From Alkalihalobacillus pseudalcaliphilus (GTDB lineage: Bacteria > Bacillota > Bacilli > Bacillales > Bacillaceae_D), in the NCBI RefSeq assembly GCF_028610675.1, contig NZ_JAQQWS010000008.1, positions 62,001 to 126,000 of the forward strand: a stretch of 64,000 nucleotides of DNA, given 5' to 3'. The notes beneath the pieces were generated by a model. The model was given only the letters and a program-made list of their open reading frames with translations, was not told the DNA's origin and did not search any database. This document shows positions 25,253-33,543 of this stretch, piece by piece (position 1 is the first letter of the stretch; the number at the start of each line of letters is the position of its first letter). The translations under genes and the position numbers were made by a program.

Positions 25253-26428
25253 ATGAGCGAACGTTTTAATCAAGTAATCGAGCGTAAAGGAACGAATTCT
25301 TTAAAGTGGGACATGTTACAGGAACGTTTTGGTTCCGATGACGTTTTACCTTTATGGGTAGCAGATATGGACTTTCGGGCCCCTGATGCGGTTATTGAAG
25401 CTATTAAGGAAAAAGCTGATCATGGCATCTTTGGATATCCAGCCCATGCAAAATCGCTGGATAAGGCTGTACAGTCATGGTTAAAAAGAAGATACGGCTG
25501 GGAAGTACAGGAAAACGCTTTTATTTACACGTTAGGAGTTGTGCCAGCTTTAAGTCATTTAATTTGTACATTTACAAAAAAATCAGACGAGATTATTATA
25601 CAATCACCGGTTTATTATCCTTTTTATGATGTTATTGAAAAGAATGAACGAACGCTAGTGAAAAATCCTCTGAAATATAATGGGCAACGTTATGAGATGG
25701 ATTATGAGGATTTGGAATCAAAAATTACGGATCATACAAAAATGCTGCTTTTATGTCACCCACACAATCCTGGAGGTCGTGTTTGGGAAAAAGCAGAGCT
25801 CGAAAGACTTGTAGCCATTTGTAAAAAGCATAATCTATATATTGTATCGGATGAAATTCATGCCGATCTATTATATGATGGCTTCACTCATACACCGATT
25901 GCTTCCATCGATCTAGAGATGAGTAATCGAATTTTCACTTGTTTAGCTCCTAGTAAGACATTTAATTTAGCGGGAATGCAAGCGTCTTACGTCGTCATAG
26001 AGGATGCGGCGAAGCGTCTTGAGTTCAAGAAATATATGGCAACAACTTTTACAGGTATGAATAATAGCTTTGCAGAAGTGGCTATGGAAGCGGCTTATAC
26101 GTATGGCGAGCCTTGGTTGGAGGAACTGATGACTTATATTCAACATAATTATCAGTTAGTCACGACCTTTATAACCGAGCATATGCCAAAGATTAAGTGG
26201 ATGGAGCCTGAAGGAACCTATTTACTATGGTTAGATTTCACAGGTTTAAATATGGACCCAGTTGAGCGGAAGAAATGGTTAATTGAAGAAGCGAAGGTTG
26301 GTTTTAACCATGGGGCAATGTTTGGTGAAGAAGGTTCTAACTTTGAGCGAATGAATTTAGCTTGTCCTTCAAGTATAGTAGAGGAAGCATTAACTAGGTT
26401 AAAAAGAGCATACGATAATATCAGTTAA
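25253..26428 (+). CDS. PLP-dependent C-S lyase / aminotransferase (PatB/MalY family)
   Basis: 391 residues from the ATG at 25253, preceded by AAGGGG at 7 bases. Fold-type I PLP enzyme: LPLWVADMDFRAPDAVIEA is the MalY/PatB N-terminal signature. HPHNPGGRVW and VSDEIHADLLY bind the cofactor, and the Schiff-base Lys is in LAPSKTFNLAGMQ. Members cleave cystathionine and related C-S bonds (EC 4.4.1.13 class) or act as aminotransferases. Co-directional with the hydroxyacid dehydrogenase. The exact substrate cannot be told. Confidence 0.87.
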   Translation: MSERFNQVIERKGTNSLKWDMLQERFGSDDVLPLWVADMDFRAPDAVIEAIKEKADHGIFGYPAHAKSLDKAVQSWLKRRYGWEVQENAFIYTLGVVPALSHLICTFTKKSDEIIIQSPVYYPFYDVIEKNERTLVKNPLKYNGQRYEMDYEDLESKITDHTKMLLLCHPHNPGGRVWEKAELERLVAICKKHNLYIVSDEIHADLLYDGFTHTPIASIDLEMSNRIFTCLAPSKTFNLAGMQASYVVIEDAAKRLEFKKYMATTFTGMNNSFAEVAMEAAYTYGEPWLEELMTYIQHNYQLVTTFITEHMPKIKWMEPEGTYLLWLDFTGLNMDPVERKKWLIEEAKVGFNHGAMFGEEGSNFERMNLACPSSIVEEALTRLKRAYDNIS

Positions 26429-26585
26429 TTAATATTATTTAATGAAGGATTTAAGATCTGTATAACGAATTATTCTTATACGGAAGAAAGAATGAAGACT
26501 GTCATATTTTGAAGTGAGTAAACATATATTGTTGTATAGCTTGTCCGATTGACAAAGTTTACGTGGAAAAAGGAGATATTTGCAC

Positions 26586-26723
26586 ATGAAACAAATCAAT
26601 CAATTTCTAGAGTTAGTCGACGATTTTAAATGTAAGCTTAATCGAAATTTGACAAAACAAGAATTAGAACTAATTATGTGGATTGAAGAAAAGAAATTAG
26701 AGGCACTGTTTGAAGAAGTATAA
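26586..26723 (+). CDS. Small protein of unknown function, 45 residues
   Basis: ATG at 26586 with AAGGAG 10 bases upstream. The product begins MKQINQFLELVDDFKCK and continues with a predicted helical, charged stretch (LTKQELELIMWIEEKK) to LEALFEEV; the periodicity suggests a helical hairpin. Not recognised. A second frame starts within its last codons (26710), which hints at a coupled pair. The region from 26429 to here shows no clear terminator. Confidence 0.5.
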   Translation: MKQINQFLELVDDFKCKLNRNLTKQELELIMWIEEKKLEALFEEV

Positions 26724-26904
26724 AGACAGACTAAGTCGTTTTAATGAAGAGTTACTGACTGATGTTACCATCGCAGTAGCTCTTTTATTTTTATGCGAAA
26801 GAAGACCGATTGGAAGTCGAGCCAAACTAGATATCGAAGAAGTTACTGAAGAAGAGGGGAGCAAGTGCAAAAAAAGGCAAGATCATGATATCACTTCCTT
26901 ATAA
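26710..26904 (+). CDS. Possible small overlapping ORF, 64 residues
   Basis: TTG start at 26710 with TTAGAGG 6 bases upstream, overlapping the preceding small ORF by 14 bases. The product (MKKYKDRLSRFNEELLTDVT...) has an amphipathic helix and then TIAVALLFLCERR and an acidic tail. The C-terminal end runs to the border of repeat copy F, so the frame may have been extended or truncated by it. Start-site quality is the only support. Confidence 0.3.
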   Translation: MKKYKDRLSRFNEELLTDVTIAVALLFLCERRPIGSRAKLDIEEVTEEEGSKCKKRQDHDITSL

Positions 26905-27000
26905 AACGAACATGCCGGCTCCTGCAGGAGGAAAGCCCCCATTCCTGGAGCGCTCTTCGAAGAAGAATACATCGTCCTTAGTTACACTTTCATACAAAAA
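26901..27000 (+). repeat. Intergenic repeat copy F
   Basis: GC-rich core with CTCCTGCAGGAG, then CTCTTCGAAGAAGAATAC (shared with the core of copy D) and the edge ACTTTCATACAAAAA (26986-27000), about 70 bases before the YwpF-like gene. The 60-codon frame read across it is an artefact. Confidence 0.75.
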
Positions 27001-27070
27001 ATTGGCTGTCTATTCATTAATATGGTTAAATAGAAATAGAATTGTTCGAATGGAATGGAGGAGTTAAATT

Positions 27071-27562
27071 ATGAAAACATTTAAGCTTTACTCAATCTAT
27101 TTATTACAAAATGAGTCAGGAAAAGTAACAACATCATCACTTAAATTGGATCGTGGATTAATTATAAATATGGAGAACTCCAAGCAAACATGGCTAATCG
27201 AAGCAGTAGTAGAAAAAGATCTCTTTCCATTCTTTAGTGAGGTTCAACAAGATGACAAGGATTTATTACTTGATGTTGTCATATCTAGAAAAGATAATTA
27301 CCCAGCAACACTTATTACAAAAGTATCCGAAATTACCCAATTATCAAATGGAATAAGTATTCTCATGAAGGGTAAGCTTGTTTTAGGTAAAGACGATGTG
27401 TTAGAAGATGTTATTGAAGATTTAGTTGCTGATAACTATCAAGGTGAAGAATTTATTGACGAATTCAAAAGAAGAAAAGCTGATTTGACAGCTTACTCTC
27501 AAAGAACATTAGAAGAAATCTACCAAGAGTTAGAGAAAACAGGGGATTACCGATTAGCATGA
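27071..27562 (+). CDS. YwpF-like protein
   Basis: 163 residues. The opening MKTFKLYSIYLLQNESGKV and the run RGLIINMENSKQTWLIEAVV, with the VVISRKDNYPATLITKVSEI segment later, resemble the YwpF-like family of bacilli; assignment is from memory of the pattern. No signal peptide or membrane segment. The C-terminal 45 residues are charged and probably helical (EFIDEFKRRKADLTAYSQ). Good GGAGGAG site 8 bases before the ATG. Function of the family is unknown. It appears monocistronic. Confidence 0.6.
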   Translation: MKTFKLYSIYLLQNESGKVTTSSLKLDRGLIINMENSKQTWLIEAVVEKDLFPFFSEVQQDDKDLLLDVVISRKDNYPATLITKVSEITQLSNGISILMKGKLVLGKDDVLEDVIEDLVADNYQGEEFIDEFKRRKADLTAYSQRTLEEIYQELEKTGDYRLA

Positions 27563-27597
27563 CAATCTTGGATTGCCTTTAACCTTTTATGTTACCA

Positions 27598-27675
27598 ACA
27601 GGACGGAGCATAATTTTCCGGAGCAACGAGCAGCACACTATGTTCGCACTGCACCTCAATAACTTTCATAAAAAA
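27598..27675 (+). repeat. Intergenic repeat copy H
   Basis: CGGAGCATAATTTTCCGGAG (variant of the block in copies B and G) and the edge AACTTTCATAAAAAA (27661-27675), directly followed by a terminator hairpin. Confidence 0.7.
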
Positions 27676-27678
27676 TTC

Positions 27679-27705
27679 GAACCAAGCTCTGTTGGTTCTT
27701 TTTTT
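27679..27705 (+). terminator. Terminator after YwpF-like gene
   Basis: GAACCAA / TTGGTTC stem with a 7-T run. It lies behind repeat copy H, so transcripts of the YwpF-like gene include the repeat. Confidence 0.8.
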
Positions 27706-27785
27706 ATGCCACTTTTTATGAAGAATAGGATGTGATTTATGTCACATACTGAAAAGTAAATAGCTTCTCATAAAGGGGAAAAGCC

Positions 27786-28997
27786 ATGTTAGGTGAAAAT
27801 AAAAAATTAGCGATCATTTCAATGGCCTCTATTCCTCTGGTCATGACGCTCGGAAACTCCATGCTCATTCCTGTCTTACCGATGATCGAAAAAGAGTTAG
27901 GAATTACATCATTACAAGTAAGTATGCTCATAACCATCTATTCGGTAGTAGCGATCATTTGTATTCCAATTGCGGGCTATTTATCTGATCAGATTGGCAG
28001 AAAAAAAGTGATTATCCCTAGCCTCATTATCTCAGGAATTGGAGGCTTGGTTTCTGGTGTTGCAGCTGTATATGTTGCCAATCCCTACTACCTTATTCTC
28101 GTCGGTCGCTTCTTGCAAGGTGTAGGAGCAGCTGGGGCCTCTCCGATAGTTATGCCTTTAGTTGGGGATATGTACCAAGATCAACAGGAGGTTAGTAAAG
28201 GGCTAGGTACGATTGAGACCTCTAATACATTTGGTAAAGTGTTAAGCCCAATTTTGGGAGCGAGCTTAGCTACTTTACAATGGTATCTACCGTTTTTTTC
28301 ATTCCCGATATTCTGTTTTATTTCTATTTTGTTAATGGTTTTTCTCGTGAAGTCTCCTCCATTAAGTACCGAAAAAATCAAACTACCAGATTTTTTGAAA
28401 ATCTTAAAAAGTATTTTTAGGCGTGAGGGTAGATGGTTATATGCCGTATTTATTATTGGTGGAGTTTGTATGTTTGTATTATTTGGTGTGCTTTTTTATT
28501 TATCAACGATGTTAGAGGATAAATATCAAATTGAAGGAGTAAAAAAAGGAATTGTCTTGGCTGTTCCCTTAGCAGCTTTGTGCTTTAGCTCTTTTTTTAC
28601 AGGGAAATATATTGGACAAGATTTAAAGAAAATGAAAAGTATGACGGTAATGGGTCTATTGCTTCTAGCCATTTCGATTAGCTGCATTGCGTTTACAGAG
28701 GATATTTATGTATTATTAACCTGTATTTTTGTAAGTGGGATCGGAATTGGTTTTGCATTACCAAGCCTGGATGCTTTTGTTACAGAAGGGATTGTCAAGG
28801 AGCAAAGAGGATCGGTTTCTTCTTTTTATAGCTCCATGAGGTTTGTAGGTGTAGCTCTTGGCCCACCTGTATTTACATTTTTAATAAAAATCTCTCATCA
28901 ATTTCTTTTCTTAGTAAATGGAATCTTATGCTTTCTCATCTTTTTAATAGCTATATTTATGATAAAAGCTAGTGAAAAATTAAAATATACTTGGTAA
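27786..28997 (+). CDS. MFS transporter (Bmr/TetA-like drug:H+ antiporter group)
   Basis: 403 residues with about 12 hydrophobic segments. The MFS motif A is GYLSDQIGRKKVI after helix 2, and motif C-like glycine-rich sequence ILGASLATLQWYLPFF lies in helix 5 (GRFLQGVGAAGASPIVMPLV in helix 4 is given in part), typical of proton-driven exporters. A large central loop separates the halves (KSPPLSTEKIKLPDFLKIL). Substrate unknown; multidrug efflux is a family-level guess. GGGGAAAAGCC precedes the ATG. Monocistronic or co-transcribed with ytkD 60 bases later. Confidence 0.85.
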   Translation: MLGENKKLAIISMASIPLVMTLGNSMLIPVLPMIEKELGITSLQVSMLITIYSVVAIICIPIAGYLSDQIGRKKVIIPSLIISGIGGLVSGVAAVYVANPYYLILVGRFLQGVGAAGASPIVMPLVGDMYQDQQEVSKGLGTIETSNTFGKVLSPILGASLATLQWYLPFFSFPIFCFISILLMVFLVKSPPLSTEKIKLPDFLKILKSIFRREGRWLYAVFIIGGVCMFVLFGVLFYLSTMLEDKYQIEGVKKGIVLAVPLAALCFSSFFTGKYIGQDLKKMKSMTVMGLLLLAISISCIAFTEDIYVLLTCIFVSGIGIGFALPSLDAFVTEGIVKEQRGSVSSFYSSMRFVGVALGPPVFTFLIKISHQFLFLVNGILCFLIFLIAIFMIKASEKLKYTW

Positions 28998-29058
28998 GCG
29001 TTGCTTCTTTCTCGAATAGACTTATATACTTAAGGTATAAATCGTGAGGAGTTAGAAG

Positions 29059-29535
29059 ATGACTTATCAATTTAAAGATTGGAATGGCTGCAAAATTTAC
29101 TTGAGTTTTAACCGCGAAGATAAACCGCAGGATATTCACCATGTTTGGGTAATCTGCCGTTATCAGGAGCAATGGTTACTAACCAAACATTCTCAGCGGG
29201 GACTAGAGTTTCCGGGAGGTAAAGTTGAAAAAGGTGAAACGCTTGAAGAGGCTTGTCAGCGAGAGGTGTATGAAGAAACAGGTGGTAAAGTAAAGGAGTT
29301 AACTTATCTTGGCTGGTACCGAGTATGTGGAAAGAAGGAAAGCTTTTCTAAGGCTATTTTTTATGCGACGATAGATGCCATGGATCACAATGACGATTAC
29401 CTTGAGACAAGTGGACCTCAACTAGTTAGCGAATGGCCCTCTCAAATCAATCAGCAAAAAGAGTATAGCTTCATAATGAAGGACAAAGTTCTACCATTAA
29501 GCCTTTCCGTTGTTAAAAATAGACAACTGTATTGA
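29059..29535 (+). CDS. ytkD: Nudix hydrolase, 8-oxo-dGTP diphosphatase (YtkD/MutTA)
   Basis: 158 residues, exactly the YtkD length. The Nudix box is GGKVEKGETLEEACQREVYE followed by ETGGKV, with both REVYEE metal-binding glutamates. HHVWVICRYQEQWLL and FPGGKVE match YtkD of B. subtilis, which sanitises oxidised dGTP and dITP-like nucleotides and also has RNA pyrophosphohydrolase activity reported for the family. It lies beside the ytlACD importer as in B. subtilis. GAGGAG precedes the ATG. Confidence 0.88.
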   Translation: MTYQFKDWNGCKIYLSFNREDKPQDIHHVWVICRYQEQWLLTKHSQRGLEFPGGKVEKGETLEEACQREVYEETGGKVKELTYLGWYRVCGKKESFSKAIFYATIDAMDHNDDYLETSGPQLVSEWPSQINQQKEYSFIMKDKVLPLSLSVVKNRQLY

Positions 29536-29559
29536 GTGCCATAACCAAGTAGGCAAAAA

Positions 29560-29677
29560 GGTCAACAAACAGCTGCATTAGCAAGTTAGTTCAGCACCCA
29601 CCTGAGGGTGCGTGTCCCATGTTCGTAGTGATATCCGAAGGGAAAAACTAGCGCCCTTAGCTAACTTTCATATAAAA
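29560..29677 (+). repeat. Intergenic repeat copy J
   Basis: GTTAGTTCAGCACCCACC with CACCCACCTGAGGGTG hairpin, GC-rich core and edge AACTTTCATATAAAA (29663-29677). It lies in a convergent gap, so this copy is not upstream of a gene. Confidence 0.7.
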
Positions 29678-29678
29678 G

Positions 29679-29704
29679 ATGCCTCCATTTCGGAGGCACC
29701 TTTT
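29679..29704. terminator. Bidirectional terminator ytkD / ytlD
   Basis: TGCCTCC / GGAGGCA stem with A-rich left and T-rich right flanks between convergent genes. Confidence 0.85.
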
Positions 29705-29709
29705 ACACA

Positions 29710-30501
29710 TTAAAATTGAATTAACCGTTTCTCGAGCATTTCAACTAATTTATACATAACCGTCGCCAAAATAGCGATGACTACTAAGCTCATTAAAACG
29801 AGCGTGAAATTAAATACTTGGAAGCCATAAATGATTAAATAACCTAACCCCTGTTTAGAAACGAGAAACTCTCCAACAATGACCCCTACCCATGATAATC
29901 CGACATTCACTTTTAACGTAGAAATAATCGTAGGCATCGAGGCAGGTAGAATCGCATTACCAAAAGTCTGACCTTTAGTAGCACCAAAGGTTTGTAGCAC
30001 CTTAATATAGTTAACATCAACTTCACGAAAAGCACTATAGACAACAATGGTTGTAATAATAACAGAAATTAACGCCCCCATTGCTAAAATAGATGTGAAG
30101 TTTGGACCTAAACCAACAATAAGTAAAGGACCTAAGGCCACTTTAGGCATGGAGTTTAAAACGACTAAATATGGATCTAGTACCTTTTGGAGAAAAGGTG
30201 ACCACCAAAGTAATGCAGCCAGTAGAACGCCTACTAAAGTTCCAATTAAAAAGCCTAAGATTGTCTCAAATAACGTAAAGGAGGTGTGCAAAAATAAACT
30301 TCCATCTTGAATTCGTGCCACCATTAAATCCCAAATCCTTGAAGGCATGCTAAAAAGTAAAGGATCAATCCACTGCGCTCTTGCAGCGATTTCCCATAGA
30401 GAAATAAAGGTAATCAGTATCGAAAGCTGAACGCTAAATACAATCCACTTTTGTTTTCGTAATGATTGAAGATAGTTATGATGAAGCTTTCCGAGGTTCA
30501 A
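29710..30501 (-). CDS. ytlD: ABC transporter permease, nitrate/sulfonate/pyrimidine class (YtlD-like)
   Basis: 263 residues, TTG start, about six hydrophobic helices. The BPD_transp_1 EAA-like loop is QTFGATKGQTFGNAILPASMP (given in part), and VVLNSMPKVALGPLLIVGLG is diagnostic of the SsuC/TauC/NrtB permease branch. It overlaps ytlC by 26 bases and is the last gene of the ytlA-ytlC-ytlD operon. The imported compound (sulfonate, aromatic acid or a thiamine precursor are the usual choices in the family) is not decidable from sequence. Confidence 0.86.
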   Translation of the reverse strand: MNLGKLHHNYLQSLRKQKWIVFSVQLSILITFISLWEIAARAQWIDPLLFSMPSRIWDLMVARIQDGSLFLHTSFTLFETILGFLIGTLVGVLLAALLWWSPFLQKVLDPYLVVLNSMPKVALGPLLIVGLGPNFTSILAMGALISVIITTIVVYSAFREVDVNYIKVLQTFGATKGQTFGNAILPASMPTIISTLKVNVGLSWVGVIVGEFLVSKQGLGYLIIYGFQVFNFTLVLMSLVVIAILATVMYKLVEMLEKRLIQF

Positions 30502-31258
30502 GGGATTCCAACTCCTCCCATATTAAATTGAATTGCTCGGTATAGGCTTGAGTTTGTCTTGCCTCAAAAGGGACTAATTCTTTAATTTCTTCAGGCATCT
30601 CAAAAATTCGATGCACTCTGCCAGGCTTTGTATTTAATAGAACAACACGATCCGACATCGAAATAGCTTCACCGATATCATGTGTCACTAAAATTGCTGT
30701 TTTATCTTCCTTTTTTAATGTTTCAAATACGAGGTCCTCTAACTTTAATTTCGTTTGGTAATCAAGAGCAGAAAAAGGTTCGTCAAGAAGCATAAAAGAA
30801 GGTTCAGAAGCGAGCATTCTTACTAGAGCGACACGTTGACGCATGCCACCGGAAAGCTGTGTTGGATAAAAGGACCTTTTATCAAGCAAACCCATTGCAT
30901 CGAGTAAATGTAAGGCTTTCTTTTGGGCCATTTTATTATCTTGATGACGAATATGTTGACCTAGAGTTATATTTCGTTCAATCGTTAACCATGGGAATAA
31001 ATAATCTTGCTGCAGCATGTAACCGACATTTGTCGTTTGTGGATCAACTTGCTGATTATCTAACAAAATCTTTCCCTCAGTCGGTTTCAAAATACCTGCA
31101 ATCAGAGAAAGTAAGGTTGTTTTTCCGCAGCCGCTTGGTCCTATTAACGAGATGAATTCACCTTCCTCAATGGTTAAATCAATGTTTTCAAGAGCCAAGG
31201 TGGCTTCTTCTTTTGTTAAATATATTTTTGATACGTTATCGATATGGATTTGTGACAT
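30476..31258 (-). CDS. ytlC: ABC transporter ATP-binding protein, SsuB/TauB class (YtlC-like)
   Basis: 260 residues from the ATG at 31258 (GGAG 8 bases upstream; the earlier ATG is too close). Walker A GPSGCGKTTLLSLIAG, Q-loop MLQQDYLFPW, signature LSGGMRQRVALVRML, Walker B SFMLLDEPFSALD and switch VTHDIGEAISM. Energises the YtlACD importer. The start lies within 7 bases of the ytlA stop, so translation is coupled. Confidence 0.9.
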   Translation of the reverse strand: MSQIHIDNVSKIYLTKEEATLALENIDLTIEEGEFISLIGPSGCGKTTLLSLIAGILKPTEGKILLDNQQVDPQTTNVGYMLQQDYLFPWLTIERNITLGQHIRHQDNKMAQKKALHLLDAMGLLDKRSFYPTQLSGGMRQRVALVRMLASEPSFMLLDEPFSALDYQTKLKLEDLVFETLKKEDKTAILVTHDIGEAISMSDRVVLLNTKPGRVHRIFEMPEEIKELVPFEARQTQAYTEQFNLIWEELESLEPRKASS

Positions 31259-31263
31259 GGTCA

Positions 31264-32262
31264 TTACTCCATAACACTTTCGGCAATAGAAGTATTCACT
31301 AGCTCGGTAAAGTTAACTTCCTGTGGAAGCTCCCCAGCTTGATCCATGATCAACTGCAATTGCTTCCAAGCTTCTTCTGTTAAAAGAGGGTCTGTTGCAT
31401 AAGAACCTTGAGACTGATAACGTTCAATAACTTGGGCTATAAGCTCTTCATCTGTATCTTCAAAAAAATCAGCAATTGAACTAGCTATAATGTCCACAGG
31501 TTGCTCTTCTACCCATTGCTGCCCTTTATATAAAGCTCTTGTAAATGCTTCAAGTGTTTCGGCGTTTTCATCTATGAAGCTCTGTTTCGACATAAATCCT
31601 GTGTACGGTACAAGCCCAGACTCTTCTCCAAATGAAGCAACGATATAACCAATCCCTTCATTTTCAAATTGTGTGGCCTGTGGTTCAAATAATTGAACAA
31701 AGTCGCCAGTACCGGAAGCAAAAGCACTTGGGATATTGCCAAAATCAATACTTTGAATCAATTCTAAATCTCCATGAGGGTCAATGCCATGCTGTTTTAA
31801 TACATGTTCACCGACCATCTGCGGCATACCACCGACACGTTGACCGAGGAATGTAGAGTCTTTTAAATCGCTCCATTCGAATGAGTCGAGCTTTTCGCGA
31901 GATACTAAAAAGGTTCCGTCAGTTTGAGTTAAAGCGGCAAAGTTGATGGCAGGATCATTGGCCTCTTGGGCATACACATAAATCGATGTTTCCGCACCTA
32001 CTAAAGCAACATCTGCTCCATCAGATAGAAGTGTTGTCATTGTTGTATCTCCACCCCAGGTTGTTGTTAATTCTAAATCAATTCCTTCATCTTCAAAGAA
32101 ACCTTCTGAAATAGCCGCATAGAGGGGAGCGTAGAAAATAGAACGTGTCACTTCAGCTAGACGCACTTTTTCTAATTCGGCGTTTGAATTTGAGCAAGCA
32201 ACAGGTATTAATATAAGGAAAAGAAGTAACAGCATAAAAGTTAAACGTTTTAAGGTACTCAT
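31264..32262 (-). CDS. ytlA: ABC transporter substrate-binding lipoprotein (NMT1/SsuA class, YtlA-like)
   Basis: 332 residues from the ATG at 32262 with AAGGAG 9 bases upstream. A lipoprotein signal ends at LIPVAC. The mature fold has VRLAEVTRSIFYAPLYAAIS and EGFFEDEGIDLELTTTWGGD, typical of the NMT1/THI5-like and SsuA periplasmic-binding fold. First gene of the operon; divergent from ytmA across 98 bases. No riboswitch was recognised upstream. Substrate unknown. Confidence 0.87.
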   Translation of the reverse strand: MSTLKRLTFMLLLLFLILIPVACSNSNAELEKVRLAEVTRSIFYAPLYAAISEGFFEDEGIDLELTTTWGGDTTMTTLLSDGADVALVGAETSIYVYAQEANDPAINFAALTQTDGTFLVSREKLDSFEWSDLKDSTFLGQRVGGMPQMVGEHVLKQHGIDPHGDLELIQSIDFGNIPSAFASGTGDFVQLFEPQATQFENEGIGYIVASFGEESGLVPYTGFMSKQSFIDENAETLEAFTRALYKGQQWVEEQPVDIIASSIADFFEDTDEELIAQVIERYQSQGSYATDPLLTEEAWKQLQLIMDQAGELPQEVNFTELVNTSIAESVME

Positions 32263-32360
32263 CTTTATCAACTCCTTGCACATTTGTATAATTAGATCTG
32301 TGATAGTCTATGTTCAAAGGGTTGAATGTGTGTTTGCCTACTGCGAGAAAAGGTTGTGTC

Positions 32361-33143
32361 ATGATGTTGTTAGAAAAAAAGAGAATTCCGTCTCCTCATC
32401 AGAGGATTGATTTATTTGAAATCACCTATTTAAGTGCTGGATTACAAGTGAAGGGATATTTGGCAACCCCTTTAAATAAAGGTAAGCTACCCGGTCTATT
32501 ATATTTAAGAGGTGGTATAAAAAATGTTGGAATGGTCAGAGTTCAGAGAGTCATTCAGTGGGCCAGTGAGGGGTTCGTTGTCATCGCCCCTTTTTATCGG
32601 GGAAATCGTGGTGGTGAAGGGCAAGAAGATTTTGCCGGTGAGGATCGTGAAGATGCTTTTAAAGCCTACGATTTATTATATGAAAGTGAAGAAGTTCAGC
32701 ACAATCAAATCCATGCATTAGGATTTTCACGGGGGGGTGTTATGGCCTTATTAACGGCTTTAAAACGGCCATCATTAGCTAGTTGTGTTTTATGGAATGG
32801 TGTGACGGATATGTTTCTAACCTATGAGGAGCGTATTGATTTAAGGAGGATGATGAAGCGTGTAATTGGTGGTACACCAAATAAATACCCCGAACGCTAT
32901 CAAGAGAGAAGTCCAATTCCAGAGTTAAAGCAAAGTGCAGTACCGATTTTAACGATACATGGTATGTTAGATGAACATGTGTCGATTGAACATTCTTATC
33001 GGTTAGAAAATGCGTTACATGGTCATGTTCAAAGCTGGTACTATCCTCATTTTTCGCATCATTTTCCTTTAAAGGATCAACAGCGCATATTAACGGAAGC
33101 TGCCAATTGGATGAAAAAACAGACAAGTAGTCCTCAAAAATAA
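32361..33143 (+). CDS. ytmA: Alpha/beta hydrolase, S9-type peptidase/esterase-like (YtmA)
   Basis: 260 residues from the ATG at 32361 (AAAGG 7 bases upstream). The nucleophile elbow is LGFSRGGVMA (Ser). The acid and base are in TIHGMLDEHVSIEHS (Asp) and HFSHHFP (His). GLLYLRGGIKNVGMV forms the oxyanion side. It matches the YtmA neighbour of ytlACD and metK in B. subtilis. Activity is unassigned; cytosolic, no signal peptide. Confidence 0.82.
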   Translation: MMLLEKKRIPSPHQRIDLFEITYLSAGLQVKGYLATPLNKGKLPGLLYLRGGIKNVGMVRVQRVIQWASEGFVVIAPFYRGNRGGEGQEDFAGEDREDAFKAYDLLYESEEVQHNQIHALGFSRGGVMALLTALKRPSLASCVLWNGVTDMFLTYEERIDLRRMMKRVIGGTPNKYPERYQERSPIPELKQSAVPILTIHGMLDEHVSIEHSYRLENALHGHVQSWYYPHFSHHFPLKDQQRILTEAANWMKKQTSSPQK

Positions 33144-33204
33144 GAAGGTTATTTAGTGTGTGAAAGAATGGAAATAATTAAATAAAAAGAAAATCTCAAA
33201 ATAA

Positions 33205-33233
33205 TTGACAGTCATTTTAATCTGCGTTATGAT
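33205..33233 (+). promoter_or_regulatory. Sigma-A promoter of metK
   Basis: TTGACA (33205-33210), 17-base spacer, TATGAT (33228-33233); the predicted transcript starts just before the SAM riboswitch. Confidence 0.82.
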
Positions 33234-33250
33234 ATGTTGCGAACGGATAC

Positions 33251-33419
33251 TCTTATCCCGAGTCGGTGGAGGGACAGGCCCGAAGAAACCCAGCAACCAT
33301 CATTTCAATGAAAAGAAATGAAAAGGTGCTAACCTGCAAGGCATATGACCTTGAACGATAAGAGGCGAAAGGTAAACACTCCAACCCTTTTCCTCAGTAT
33401 GTGTGGAATGGGTTTTTTA
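33251..33419 (+). ncRNA. SAM-I (S-box) riboswitch with terminator, metK leader
   Basis: The conserved S-box core is present: CTTATCCCGAGTCGGTGGAG, GGGACAGGCCCGAAGAAACC, CAGCAACC, GGTGCTAACCTGC and the closing CGATAAGAG (aptamer about 33251-33365). A terminator stem ACCCTTTTCC / GGAATGGGT with T6 follows at 33382-33418. When S-adenosylmethionine is bound the terminator forms and metK is switched off. Confidence 0.95.
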
Positions 33420-33543
33420 TTGTTTATATTTGTCAAATTGTGTCTTCGATTGTTATTTTACTCCCATTCAATCGGAAATGAGTGCCGTTATAAATTATTG
33501 GCTCATAGCTGTTTGTAGTTGTGTGCAGAGGAGGAAATGAGAT

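Noticed and set aside
26885..27067. 60-codon plus-strand frame across repeat copy F
   Set aside because: Runs through the repeat and ends just before the YwpF-like start; no initiation site.
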